DNA of 11,209 bases, from assembly GCA_022848805.1 (NCBI GenBank), contig JAJISI010000030.1, forward strand, positions 1 through 11,209, in the 5' to 3' direction. Numbering within the stretch: position 1 is the stretch's first letter; each line of letters begins with the position of its first letter. The DNA is from Thermoplasmatota archaeon. GTDB lineage: Archaea; Thermoplasmatota; Thermoplasmata; UBA10834. Position numbers and translations under genes: made by a program. The notes beneath the pieces are model-generated. The model was not told where the DNA came from, did no database searches, and was given only the letters and a program-made list of their open reading frames with translations. This document shows, in pieces, positions 5,406 to 11,209 of this stretch.

Positions 5406-6356
5406 CTACCGCCCCACCAGATATTTGAAGATGGCTTCCAGGTTGTCGTCCAGGCTGTACATGCTATTGACCGAGCTCCCTGTCACGTCCATCAGCGTCG
5501 GAAGACCGCTGAAGAAATCGTCGGGGTGGGATACCTGAACGGTTATGCTGTCCTTGCCCTCGTTGAACGCGACAGACACGGTGTACTCTTCGTCGAGAAG
5601 CGCCTTGGCGAGCGCGACCATCCCTTCGCCCTCGATGATGATATTGTGTGGATGCTTGTCGATGAGGTCCCTTATCTCCGAGATATCTCCGGATGCCACC
5701 GCCCTTCCTTTGTAGATCAGAGCGACATCGTGCGTCATACGCTCTATCTCGAAGAGCACGTGCGAGCTTACGATTACGCTGTGCCCGTGCTCCTTGTTCA
5801 GCCGTTTAGTCAGGTCTATCAGGTCCTTCCGCACCAGCGGGTCAGTCCCGCTAAGCGGTTCGTCGAGTATCAACAGCTCCGGATCGTGTACCATAGCTCC
5901 GGCGATCTTCATCCTCTGCTTCATGCCCTTGCTGTATCCTCCGGTCTTTCGGTCGAGCGCATCGGTCATGCCGACCAACTCCGATAGCTCGTCTATGCGC
6001 TCCGAAAGCACGGCACCGCTCATCGCATGAAGGTGGCCGACGAGAGACATATACTCCCGCCCCGTCGAGTCAACGGGCAGCGATTCGTAATCAGGGCAGA
6101 AGCCTATCGACGAGTGCAGCTCAGAGTTCCGCCAGGGCTTCTTGCCGAAGACTGTGATATCTCCCGCATTGGACTTTATCAGGCCCAGGACGAGTTTGAA
6201 GAGCGTACTCTTGCCGGACCCGTTAGGACCCACGATACCCGTTATCCCGGGCTTGATCTCGAGGTTGAAGTTGTTGAGCCCGATAACCTCGCCGTACCAT
6301 TTGCTGAGGGATTCCGCGACGATCAAGTTCTCGGTCCCCCTCTCCTGCATCGTCAT
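5406..6356 (-). CDS. ABC-2 exporter ATP-binding protein (second ATPase of operon)
   Basis: The product has 316 residues. Walker A is GPNGSGKST (43-51), the signature is YSKGMKQ (141-147), Walker B is LLILDEP (161-167), and the switch His is H199 in VSSHV. The D-loop reads SGTDP rather than the common SGLDP. The Q-loop position carries Asp89 (GFCPDYE) where many ABC proteins have Gln. A C-terminal domain of about 90 residues follows the nucleotide-binding domain, as in many ABC-2 ATPases. I placed the start at ATG 6356 although the frame is open farther upstream: this ATG forms an ATGA overlap with the stop of the permease gene before it, has GGTGG 5 nt upstream, and begins just ahead of the first ABC strand. 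The upstream part would only duplicate sequence coding for the permease in another frame. Confidence 0.9.
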   Translation of the reverse strand: MTMQERGTENLIVAESLSKWYGEVIGLNNFNLEIKPGITGIVGPNGSGKSTLFKLVLGLIKSNAGDITVFGKKPWRNSELHSSIGFCPDYESLPVDSTGREYMSLVGHLHAMSGAVLSERIDELSELVGMTDALDRKTGGYSKGMKQRMKIAGAMVHDPELLILDEPLSGTDPLVRKDLIDLTKRLNKEHGHSVIVSSHVLFEIERMTHDVALIYKGRAVASGDISEIRDLIDKHPHNIIIEGEGMVALAKALLDEEYTVSVAFNEGKDSITVQVSHPDDFFSGLPTLMDVTGSSVNSMYSLDDNLEAIFKYLVGR

Positions 6357-7174
6357 TTGCCCACCGCCTGTCTCTGTACCCTCCAGTAGAGGACCGACGC
6401 AGGGACGATAATGAACGACGCCAAGAAGGCGAAGAGTGCGCCCTCGCTGATGTAGCTGGGAAGGCTCTGCCCGTATATCCAATCGACGGCGTACGATAGT
6501 GATTCGGCCGGACTTATCACTCTCCATGCGCGATCGAACTCGGAGAACGCCCCGGAGATGATCGTCAGAACGAAGAAGGACATGAACGTGCCTACGGCCG
6601 CGTAGCTCCTCCTCTTCGTGAGCGAGGATAGCATGAGACCGTAAGGCACGAAGAACACGGTGACGAACGCGCCTGCTACCACCGTACTGCCGAGGACTTT
6701 GATGCTTGACCAGTAGTCGCTGCCGCTCTGAGTGAGGATCGACACGACGGCTAGGAGGACTGGTGGTAAGAAGCATAAGAGGCTCATGATGAGAATCGCT
6801 CCTCCAGCTTTGCCCACAAGATAATCCCTCGTCTTGATCGCTCTGGAGAAGTATAGCACGAAGGACTTGCTCGACAGGTCCTCAGATATCAAGTCGGACG
6901 TGATAACTGCAGTCAGAAGCATGGCGAACAATGCCAACCCAACGGCATTGAAGTTCGAGCTCATCTCCCCGGCATCGAGCGTCTCATGGCCGAAGAGCAG
7001 CGCAGCCACGAACTGGAACGCATACACGATAAGGAAGGCGGCTATCAGCAGGATCTTCACGCCTGTCGATTTCAGCCCGTGCCTGAAGATGCTCTTCAGT
7101 ATCACGTAGACCCTGAGGTTCAGGGCGGTTCTCTCGCCCTTCCAGGGACGATACTGGATAGGGTTAATCCCCAT
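6353..7174 (-). CDS. ABC-2 type exporter permease (second gene of operon)
   Basis: The protein has 273 residues with about six membrane spans (near 41-61, 76-95, 121-146, 160-183, 190-212, 243-264). A cytoplasmic N-terminus contains YRPWKGERTALNLRVYVILK, a lead-in often seen in archaeal ABC-2 permeases. The loop SEDLSSKSFVLYFSRAIKTRDYLVGK between TM2 and TM3 matches the coupling-helix region of the superfamily, here with a RDY motif. The start ATG (7174) lies 11 nt inside the end of the upstream ATPase gene, with GGAGG 8 nt before it. An upstream extension to 7303 is open but overlaps the ATPase gene by 140 bp and is unlikely. The stop overlaps the start of the next ATPase (ATGA). Confidence 0.88.
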   Translation of the reverse strand: MGINPIQYRPWKGERTALNLRVYVILKSIFRHGLKSTGVKILLIAAFLIVYAFQFVAALLFGHETLDAGEMSSNFNAVGLALFAMLLTAVITSDLISEDLSSKSFVLYFSRAIKTRDYLVGKAGGAILIMSLLCFLPPVLLAVVSILTQSGSDYWSSIKVLGSTVVAGAFVTVFFVPYGLMLSSLTKRRSYAAVGTFMSFFVLTIISGAFSEFDRAWRVISPAESLSYAVDWIYGQSLPSYISEGALFAFLASFIIVPASVLYWRVQRQAVGK

Positions 7175-8186
7175 CCTTATCGCCTCCTCTGAACGATCTG
7201 AGGAACACCTCTTCGAGGTCGAGCCTCTCAGGTTGGTATCTCCGAATCTGTACGCCGCTCTCGCGGGCCAGACCGAAAACCAGTCTGCCATCTCTGCATC
7301 CACGGATGAGCAGCGCCATCTGCTTGCCGCCCTCTTCCTTCGCCTCCATTACCTCGCACGTCTCACCGAGCATTCGGACAAAGCGCGTCAGGCTTCCCTC
7401 GTCCCCTCGTACGGTCAGTCTCTGCACGCCCTCCTCCCCGGCCACGAGGGTCTTGGTCTCTCCTTCCTGAACGAGTTTCCCGTTGCTGATTATGACGACG
7501 TAGTCGCAGAGGCGCTCGACTTCCTGCAGTATGTGAGATGACACGAGCACGGTCTTATCGGAGGAGCCAATCATCCTCACGAGCTCGAGCATCTCCTCCC
7601 TTCCCTGAGGGTCCATCCCACTCGTAGGCTCGTCGAGGAATAGCAACGGAGGGTCATGGACGATCGCCTGCGCTAGCTTGACCTTCTGCTTCATCCCGGT
7701 TGAATACGACTTAATCTGCCGGTACCTCTCCTCGCCGATCCCCACGAAGTCGAGGACCTCATGGCTGCGCTGCATGGAATCGCGGGTCATCATTCCGGAG
7801 ATCAGCGCGAAGTACGAGACGAGCTCCACCGCGTTCATCGACGGCACGAGGCAATCGTGCTCGGGCATGTAGCCCACGCCGTCCCTTATCTGAAGGCTCT
7901 GGGTTCTGGAGTCCAAGCCGCCGACGAATATCGCGCCTTTCTTCGGGGTGACCAGGCCCAGTGATGCCTTGATGAAGGTGCTCTTGCCTGCACCGTTCGG
8001 TCCAAGGAGGCCGACGATTCCCCGTGGGATGTTAACGGAGAATCCGTCAAGTGCTATCACAGGTCCGAAGCTTACTGTGAGGTCCCTTGCTGAGAAGAGA
8101 TACGAGCCGACGCCTGGCGGTCTATCTTCATGAACGGGTTCCCTCACCGGCGTCTGCTGACTGACATCATCAACCGTTACCGACAT
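7164..8186 (-). CDS. ABC-2 exporter ATP-binding protein (first gene of operon)
   Basis: The product has 340 residues. Numbered from this start, Walker A is GPNGAGKST (62-70), the Q-loop position is Glu109 (GYMPEHD), the signature is YSTGMKQ (161-167), Walker B is LLFLDEP (181-187), the D-loop is SGMDP, and the switch His is H218. The N-terminus carries an extra 30 or so polar residues before the first strand (FSARDLTVSFG), longer than usual. A C-terminal region of about 100 residues ends in the common LEEVFLRSF motif. I chose ATG 8186 because GGTGA lies 6 nt before it; the in-frame ATG at 8192 directly abuts that site and would add only Met-Gly. It leads the four-gene operon, with a TATA-like site at 8253-8264. 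It is clearly diverged from the second ATPase, so the two are not a recent duplication. Confidence 0.9.
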   Translation of the reverse strand: MSVTVDDVSQQTPVREPVHEDRPPGVGSYLFSARDLTVSFGPVIALDGFSVNIPRGIVGLLGPNGAGKSTFIKASLGLVTPKKGAIFVGGLDSRTQSLQIRDGVGYMPEHDCLVPSMNAVELVSYFALISGMMTRDSMQRSHEVLDFVGIGEERYRQIKSYSTGMKQKVKLAQAIVHDPPLLFLDEPTSGMDPQGREEMLELVRMIGSSDKTVLVSSHILQEVERLCDYVVIISNGKLVQEGETKTLVAGEEGVQRLTVRGDEGSLTRFVRMLGETCEVMEAKEEGGKQMALLIRGCRDGRLVFGLARESGVQIRRYQPERLDLEEVFLRSFRGGDKDGD

Positions 8187-8252
8187 CCCCATTCACCATT
8201 CATCAGATCGTCAGTTGGCTCCGCGCCAAGATGTTTGTGGATTGCATAGGCA

Positions 8253-8264
8253 CTATATGTATAA
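8253..8264 (-). promoter_or_regulatory. TATA-box-like promoter of the ABC operon
   Basis: The minus strand reads TTATACATATAG about 70 bp before the first start codon. It predicts a start site near 8230 and a leader of about 45 nt. Confidence 0.5.
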
Positions 8265-8294
8265 CTCCACGCCGCAAACACGGCCTACACGAGC

Positions 8295-8301
8295 GTTTAT
8301 G
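8295..8301 (+). promoter_or_regulatory. TATA-box-like element of the tautomerase gene
   Basis: GTTTATG lies about 40 bp before the ATG at 8340, which would give a leader of roughly 15 nt. It is a weaker match than the operon's box on the other strand. Confidence 0.35.
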
Positions 8302-8339
8302 CCTTTGGACTTGTTATCGAATGCTAGAGAGGCGAGAAC

Positions 8340-8519
8340 ATGCCGGTTGTGATTGTGAACATGTGGCCAGGGAGAGATGAGAACGCGAAACGGAACATAG
8401 CTGAAGGCATTACGAAGGTGTTCGAAGGCGAGGGGGTTCCTAGAAATGTCATCGAAGTCATAATAAACGAAGTGCCCAAGACCAACTGGGCGGTCGGTGG
8501 GAGACTACACTCGGATTGA
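8340..8519 (+). CDS. 4-oxalocrotonate tautomerase family protein
   Basis: This short gene encodes 59 residues: MPVVIVNMWPGRDENAKRN, then IAEGITKVFEGEGVP, VIEVIINEVPKTNWAVGG and a tail ending LHSD. The Pro right after the initiator Met is the catalytic N-terminal proline of the family, exposed once Met is removed. Arg11 of the mature chain, which holds the substrate carboxylate in 4-oxalocrotonate tautomerase, is present. The position aligned with Arg39 (VRVII in the model enzyme) is Glu here (IEVII), and the Phe50 position is Trp (NWAVGG). These changes suggest a tautomerase or related activity on another substrate; such variants are common among uncharacterised members. Family proteins of about 60 residues act as hexamers in the cytoplasm. 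No aromatic meta-cleavage genes are nearby. GAGAGGCGAG precedes the ATG. It diverges from the ABC operon. Confidence 0.85.
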   Translation: MPVVIVNMWPGRDENAKRNIAEGITKVFEGEGVPRNVIEVIINEVPKTNWAVGGRLHSD

Positions 8520-8578
8520 GACTTCCGCAGAGCAATCGAGCAACAGAGGAAATCCATAAAGCCTGGATTCGGTAGACG

Positions 8579-8612
8579 CTCACCCGTGCTGAGGTGAGGG
8601 AAGTGGCACGGG
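8579..8612. terminator. Hairpin between converging tautomerase and M28 genes
   Basis: CCCGTGC (8583-8589) and GCACGGG (8606-8612) can form a 7-bp stem, and CTCACC (8579-8584) with GGTGAG (8593-8598) an alternative 6-bp stem. The two share bases, so only one can form at a time. The site lies between converging gene ends (8519 and 8642). No T-rich tract follows on either strand, so a role in termination is a guess. Confidence 0.3.
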
Positions 8613-8641
8613 ACTTGACAGAGCGAGGTCGAGGCGGCGAC

Positions 8642-10666
8642 TCAGTCAGCCCGAAACGACACCAGGCGAATCTTCTTCAGGTCTTCGACGAACCTCAGAA
8701 CGTCACCGTGATTAGTAGGTCCGTACTCCGCGGAGACGAAGTCGGTGATATCGTTCAGGCACCGCTTCCCATCCATCAAGTTGATGACCTCATACATCTT
8801 CTTCGAGAACGATGGATCTTTCTTGTCCATCTCTCTGTACCATTCATACCCTTTCTCTCCGAGCTCCCTGATCAGGAGGTCGATGTCCATGGTGCCCTTG
8901 AACCGCCTCCTCGGGACGACCTTTCCTGCCTGACCTCTGACCACCGACTCGCCCTTCTTCTTCGCCCGGTTCGTCGAACCAGAACCGCAGGACATGTTGA
9001 TGATCTCGGTCAGCCTGGACTGTTCCCTGGAGCCGTGCTCTGCGACGGCCGTGACCTGACTCTCGACGAACTCGTCCGTGCCAGCCTCTCCGTCCAGCCT
9101 CGCGACCGACCGGACGACCCTAATCTCCCTTTCGACTATGTGCGTAAGTCTCATCCTGTGGTGATCGGCCCGTTTCCGCTTCTCAGCCGGCTTGCCCCCC
9201 AGATCGGTCATCTCCCTCGCAGCCACCCCGACCGCATCCGATATTCTCTTCATCCCCTCCGAACAGGTCATGCCCACGATTCTGTGAACCGTTCCCGCAT
9301 CGGCGCTTGCGAGAGTCAGTACAGATGTGGTAACTGCCAAGCCAACCCTGCGGAGGCTATCCTCGCTCACCTTGTCGATGGTGTCCATGCTTGTGTGATA
9401 GAAGAGGTCCGGCCACTGTGTCAGGCCGACGCACGGAACGCCGACAGTCGCTTCGTTGAACTCGGTGTGGTCGCTACCGCCTGTGAAGGAAATCCGTGCA
9501 TACCTGTACGTGCTGACCATGCCGAGCTTGACCATGTTGTCGCAATCGGCGTTCGCCGACTCGATCATGGAATACACGAAATCGTTGAGGTAGGAGGGGA
9601 GGGAATCCGGCGTGCAATCCATGCATAGCGTGGACCTGCACAATTCCTGGTCTTCCCCGACCATGTCTAGATTGATGCCTGCCACGAACCGCCCGTGAAG
9701 CTCCGAATGTTTGGATAGGAATGCCACCGTGCCAACGGTCTCAGGGACCCACAGGAATCGAATCGTGCGCTTCGGCCTTTCAATCTTTCCCGATCTTATC
9801 AGAGACGTGATGGTCCTTGCGATCTCGAGCAGCAGGCCGCTCCCGGAGGCGTTATCGTTTGCGCTCGGCTTCGGGTGACAGAGATGCGCTACGAGGAATA
9901 TCTCATCCTCCGGCTGCGACGAGCCGGGGATGGTCGCGCTCACCACACAGTACTTGCCCGGGGACAAATCGGCATCCACGCGAGCGTGAAGTCTGACCTT
10001 CTTTCCGCCCTCCAAATGCTTCCTGAGACCATTTCCCTGCCGCCTGCTCAGGGAGAATCCGAACTTGACATTCCCAGCGTCCCGAGCGTCGGGCCAGATG
10101 CCCTGATATGAGTGGGCGTCAGGGATGTCTACGCTCTCGCGTACCTTCGGGAACTCATACGAGAGGGCGTCCGTGATCACACCCGCCGCTCCGCGCTTGA
10201 CGACCGCCTCCGTGTGAACCCGCTTGGCCTGGCCTGTGGTGAGCACTAGCCTGCCCTTCACCCTCTTTCCAGCGTAGTCCTTGTCGGAAAGCCCTTTGCC
10301 GACATCGACGAGCTCGGCCGTCACCCCGCCCTTCGGCGTGTCTCTGCTATACGTGTGAAGAGATTGGGGGATGTCGTCGAACCTCGCGAGGAGGCGTTCC
10401 TCAGGCTCCATCAATCGGAGTTCAGCGCTCTTCACGCTCCATCCCATGACGGACGTGTATGTCCAGAACTTGCTACGACCGTCGGCTGGAAACTGCTCGA
10501 TCGTGACATCGTCGACACCGACGCGCGCAAGCTCGTCTTTGACATGCTCTGCGGCCGAGAGCATCATAGGCGACCCCTGAATCCTGTGAAACTTAGTCAA
10601 TCCAGCGACATATGACTTCGCAGTCGACCCCGACAGCTCATCCTTGACGAGTCTCAAGAGTTCCAT
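8642..10666 (-). CDS. M28/DUF4910-like metallo-aminopeptidase with C-terminal extension
   Basis: The protein has 674 residues and no signal peptide, so it is probably cytoplasmic. The N-terminus (about 1-60, with FHRIQGSPMMLSAAEHVKDEL) is the usual lead-in helix region. Residues about 90-215 look like an inserted PA-type domain. The di-zinc peptidase core carries AHLCHPKPSANDNASGSG (260-277; His261/His264 and Asp271), PET with Glu309 as likely general base, NLDMVGED (Asp334), GGSDHTEF (398-405) and YHTSMDT (His424). These are the ligand and catalytic positions of M28-type enzymes, in the HLCHP...PET form typical of DUF4910-like members. A basic, low-complexity linker follows (about 490-590), then a C-terminal segment (594-674) that reads as a small winged-helix-like domain. 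The ATG at 10666 has only a weak Shine-Dalgarno, but a TATA-like site 32-39 bp upstream fits a short leader. Probably trims peptides; substrate unknown. Confidence 0.85.
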   Translation of the reverse strand: MELLRLVKDELSGSTAKSYVAGLTKFHRIQGSPMMLSAAEHVKDELARVGVDDVTIEQFPADGRSKFWTYTSVMGWSVKSAELRLMEPEERLLARFDDIPQSLHTYSRDTPKGGVTAELVDVGKGLSDKDYAGKRVKGRLVLTTGQAKRVHTEAVVKRGAAGVITDALSYEFPKVRESVDIPDAHSYQGIWPDARDAGNVKFGFSLSRRQGNGLRKHLEGGKKVRLHARVDADLSPGKYCVVSATIPGSSQPEDEIFLVAHLCHPKPSANDNASGSGLLLEIARTITSLIRSGKIERPKRTIRFLWVPETVGTVAFLSKHSELHGRFVAGINLDMVGEDQELCRSTLCMDCTPDSLPSYLNDFVYSMIESANADCDNMVKLGMVSTYRYARISFTGGSDHTEFNEATVGVPCVGLTQWPDLFYHTSMDTIDKVSEDSLRRVGLAVTTSVLTLASADAGTVHRIVGMTCSEGMKRISDAVGVAAREMTDLGGKPAEKRKRADHHRMRLTHIVEREIRVVRSVARLDGEAGTDEFVESQVTAVAEHGSREQSRLTEIINMSCGSGSTNRAKKKGESVVRGQAGKVVPRRRFKGTMDIDLLIRELGEKGYEWYREMDKKDPSFSKKMYEVINLMDGKRCLNDITDFVSAEYGPTNHGDVLRFVEDLKKIRLVSFRAD

Positions 10667-10697
10667 GGCCCAACCGACATCGTCAACACCTAAGTGA

Positions 10698-10705
10698 GAT
10701 AATAA
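10698..10705 (-). promoter_or_regulatory. TATA-like element of the M28 peptidase gene
   Basis: The minus strand reads TTATTATC 32-39 bp before the ATG at 10666, placing a start site about 8-10 nt before the start codon. It suggests the peptidase can be transcribed independently of the regulator gene upstream. Confidence 0.4.
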
Positions 10706-10730
10706 CGTTTTCGGAATGGCTCGAGCGCGG

Positions 10731-11209
10731 TCAGTCCTCGTTTGGGTCGCCGTCAGATACCTCGACGCCCCCGCTCTCGCCTGGACACTTCTGTTTCGGC
10801 TTCCACAGAGTTCTGGAAACTATAACGACCAACGCGACGATGACGATACAGAGCGTGAGCGAGGGCATAATCCATGCGTTCGAACTGGATTCGGACGGAG
10901 ACTCATAACCCTTGCTTGGCTCGTCTCCGGCGCCGTCGAAGTCTGGTATCAGGTCTCTGAGCGTGTCGTTCCCGCCCTCGGACATCAGGCCTGCCGCGGC
11001 GAATAGCACCACGACCAAGGCAAGTATCCATATCGACGAGAGCACTATGACGATCCGCGTGTTCTCGTTCGGCACGATCAGATTCCTAGCCTTCCACGTC
11101 AGGCCGTAGTAAACGAAACCATGGTCCTCGAATCGCTTGACTAGGCCGCCCTCCTCCATCTTCTTGAGGTGCCTATGAACCGCGCCTTTGTCGATCTTCA
11201 GTTCTTCTG
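10731..11209 (-). CDS. Membrane-anchored winged-helix transcriptional regulator, 5' end cut by window
   Basis: The frame is open to the window edge, so the true start lies outside; 158 residues are visible. The first residues read EELKIDKGAVHRHLKKMEEGG, then LVKRFEDHGFVYYGLTWKARNL: the recognition helix and wing of an ArsR/MarR-like winged helix. An internal ATG at 11159 splits this domain and is not a credible start. Two membrane spans follow, about 51-75 (RIVIVLSSIWILALVVVLF) and 113-135 (IMPSLTLCIVIVALVVIVS). They are separated by an acidic, Ser-rich loop of about 38 residues (GGNDTLRDLIPDFDG, SESSS). The tail is short and acidic, with no recognisable domain. The layout (DNA-binding domain inside, two spans, small outer loop) is common among archaeal HTH-TM regulators. 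Which signal or target genes it serves is unknown; the M28 peptidase 64 bp downstream is the nearest candidate. Confidence 0.8.
   Translation of the reverse strand, partial: EELKIDKGAVHRHLKKMEEGGLVKRFEDHGFVYYGLTWKARNLIVPNENTRIVIVLSSIWILALVVVLFAAAGLMSEGGNDTLRDLIPDFDGAGDEPSKGYESPSESSSNAWIMPSLTLCIVIVALVVIVSRTLWKPKQKCPGESGGVEVSDGDPNED

Noticed and set aside
6357..6776. Upstream extension of the second ATPase frame
   Set aside because: The extension overlaps the permease coding region, shows no ABC features, and the ATGA overlap with a Shine-Dalgarno fixes the start at 6356.
7175..7303. Upstream extension of the first permease frame
   Set aside because: It would overlap the preceding ATPase gene by 140 bp; ATG 7174 has GGAGG at good spacing and gives a normal permease N-terminus.
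8594..9628. Long plus-strand open frame (344 codons) opposite the M28 peptidase
   Set aside because: It lies wholly or nearly wholly antisense to a gene with clear catalytic motifs, has no recognisable domain, and is rich in Arg, Pro and His as expected from a shadow frame in GC-rich DNA.
10731..11159. Treating the ATG at 11159 as the start of the HTH-TM-TM protein
   Set aside because: Residues encoded upstream of it (EELKIDKGAVHRHLKK) are the helix-turn-helix core, and the frame is open to the window edge, so the gene is truncated by the window.
1..11209. Defence island, CRISPR array, insertion sequence or prophage
   Set aside because: No spaced repeats, transposase, integrase, nuclease or phage motifs were seen; all sizeable genes fit ordinary transport, peptidase or regulatory families.

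Overview
The window looks archaeal, most likely a euryarchaeote of the Thermoplasmata type; the lineage is inference. The support is TATA-box-like promoters (TTATATAG, TTATACATATAG, TTATATG) about 35-100 bp upstream of starts, Shine-Dalgarno sites of the GGAGG/GGTGA kind, GTG and TTG starts, frequent ATA, AGG and AGA codons, and moderately high GC. The families present (zinc-ribbon LURP-one-like protein, C11 peptidase, M28/DUF4910-like peptidase, HTH-TM-TM regulator, paired ABC-2 exporters) are also familiar from such genomes. No rRNA, tRNA, CRISPR array, transposase or phage gene was seen, and no gene-free stretch exceeds 300 bases.

Layout. Positions 1-812 (+) hold the C-terminal third of a P2A Ca2+-type P-type ATPase, cut by the window start. 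At 900-1589 (+) is a zinc-ribbon protein with a LURP-one/Tubby-C-like domain. It converges on a secreted clostripain-like (C11) cysteine peptidase at 1724-2974 (-). Upstream of that, on the same strand, are a small secreted protein (3167-3643, probable TTG start) and the intact N-terminus of an MttB-like methyltransferase that stops after 69 residues (3759-3968), best read as a gene remnant. Divergent from the remnant is a 136-residue protein resembling an SCP2 sterol-carrier domain (4101-4511, +).

A four-gene ABC-2 exporter operon follows on the minus strand, read from 8186 down to 4645: ATPase, permease, ATPase, permease. Its genes overlap or lie 2 nt apart. Between it and the SCP2-like gene is a 24-bp alternating pyrimidine-purine (mostly CG) tract next to a TATATATA box. 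A 59-residue 4-oxalocrotonate tautomerase (8340-8519, +) diverges from the operon and converges on a 674-residue M28-type aminopeptidase (8642-10666, -). The last gene is a membrane-anchored winged-helix regulator (10731 to the window end, -), cut at its N-terminus.

How the genes fit together. The clearest functional unit is the exporter operon, whose substrate cannot be told from sequence. The two secreted products (C11 peptidase and small protein) and the M28 peptidase fit a protein- or peptide-degrading heterotroph. The HTH-TM-TM protein directly upstream of the M28 gene could regulate it, but a separate TATA-like site in between means this is only a possibility. I see no convincing new multi-gene system. 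The items most worth a second look are the CG tract, the MttB remnant with intact initiation signals, and the zinc-ribbon/LURP-one fusion.
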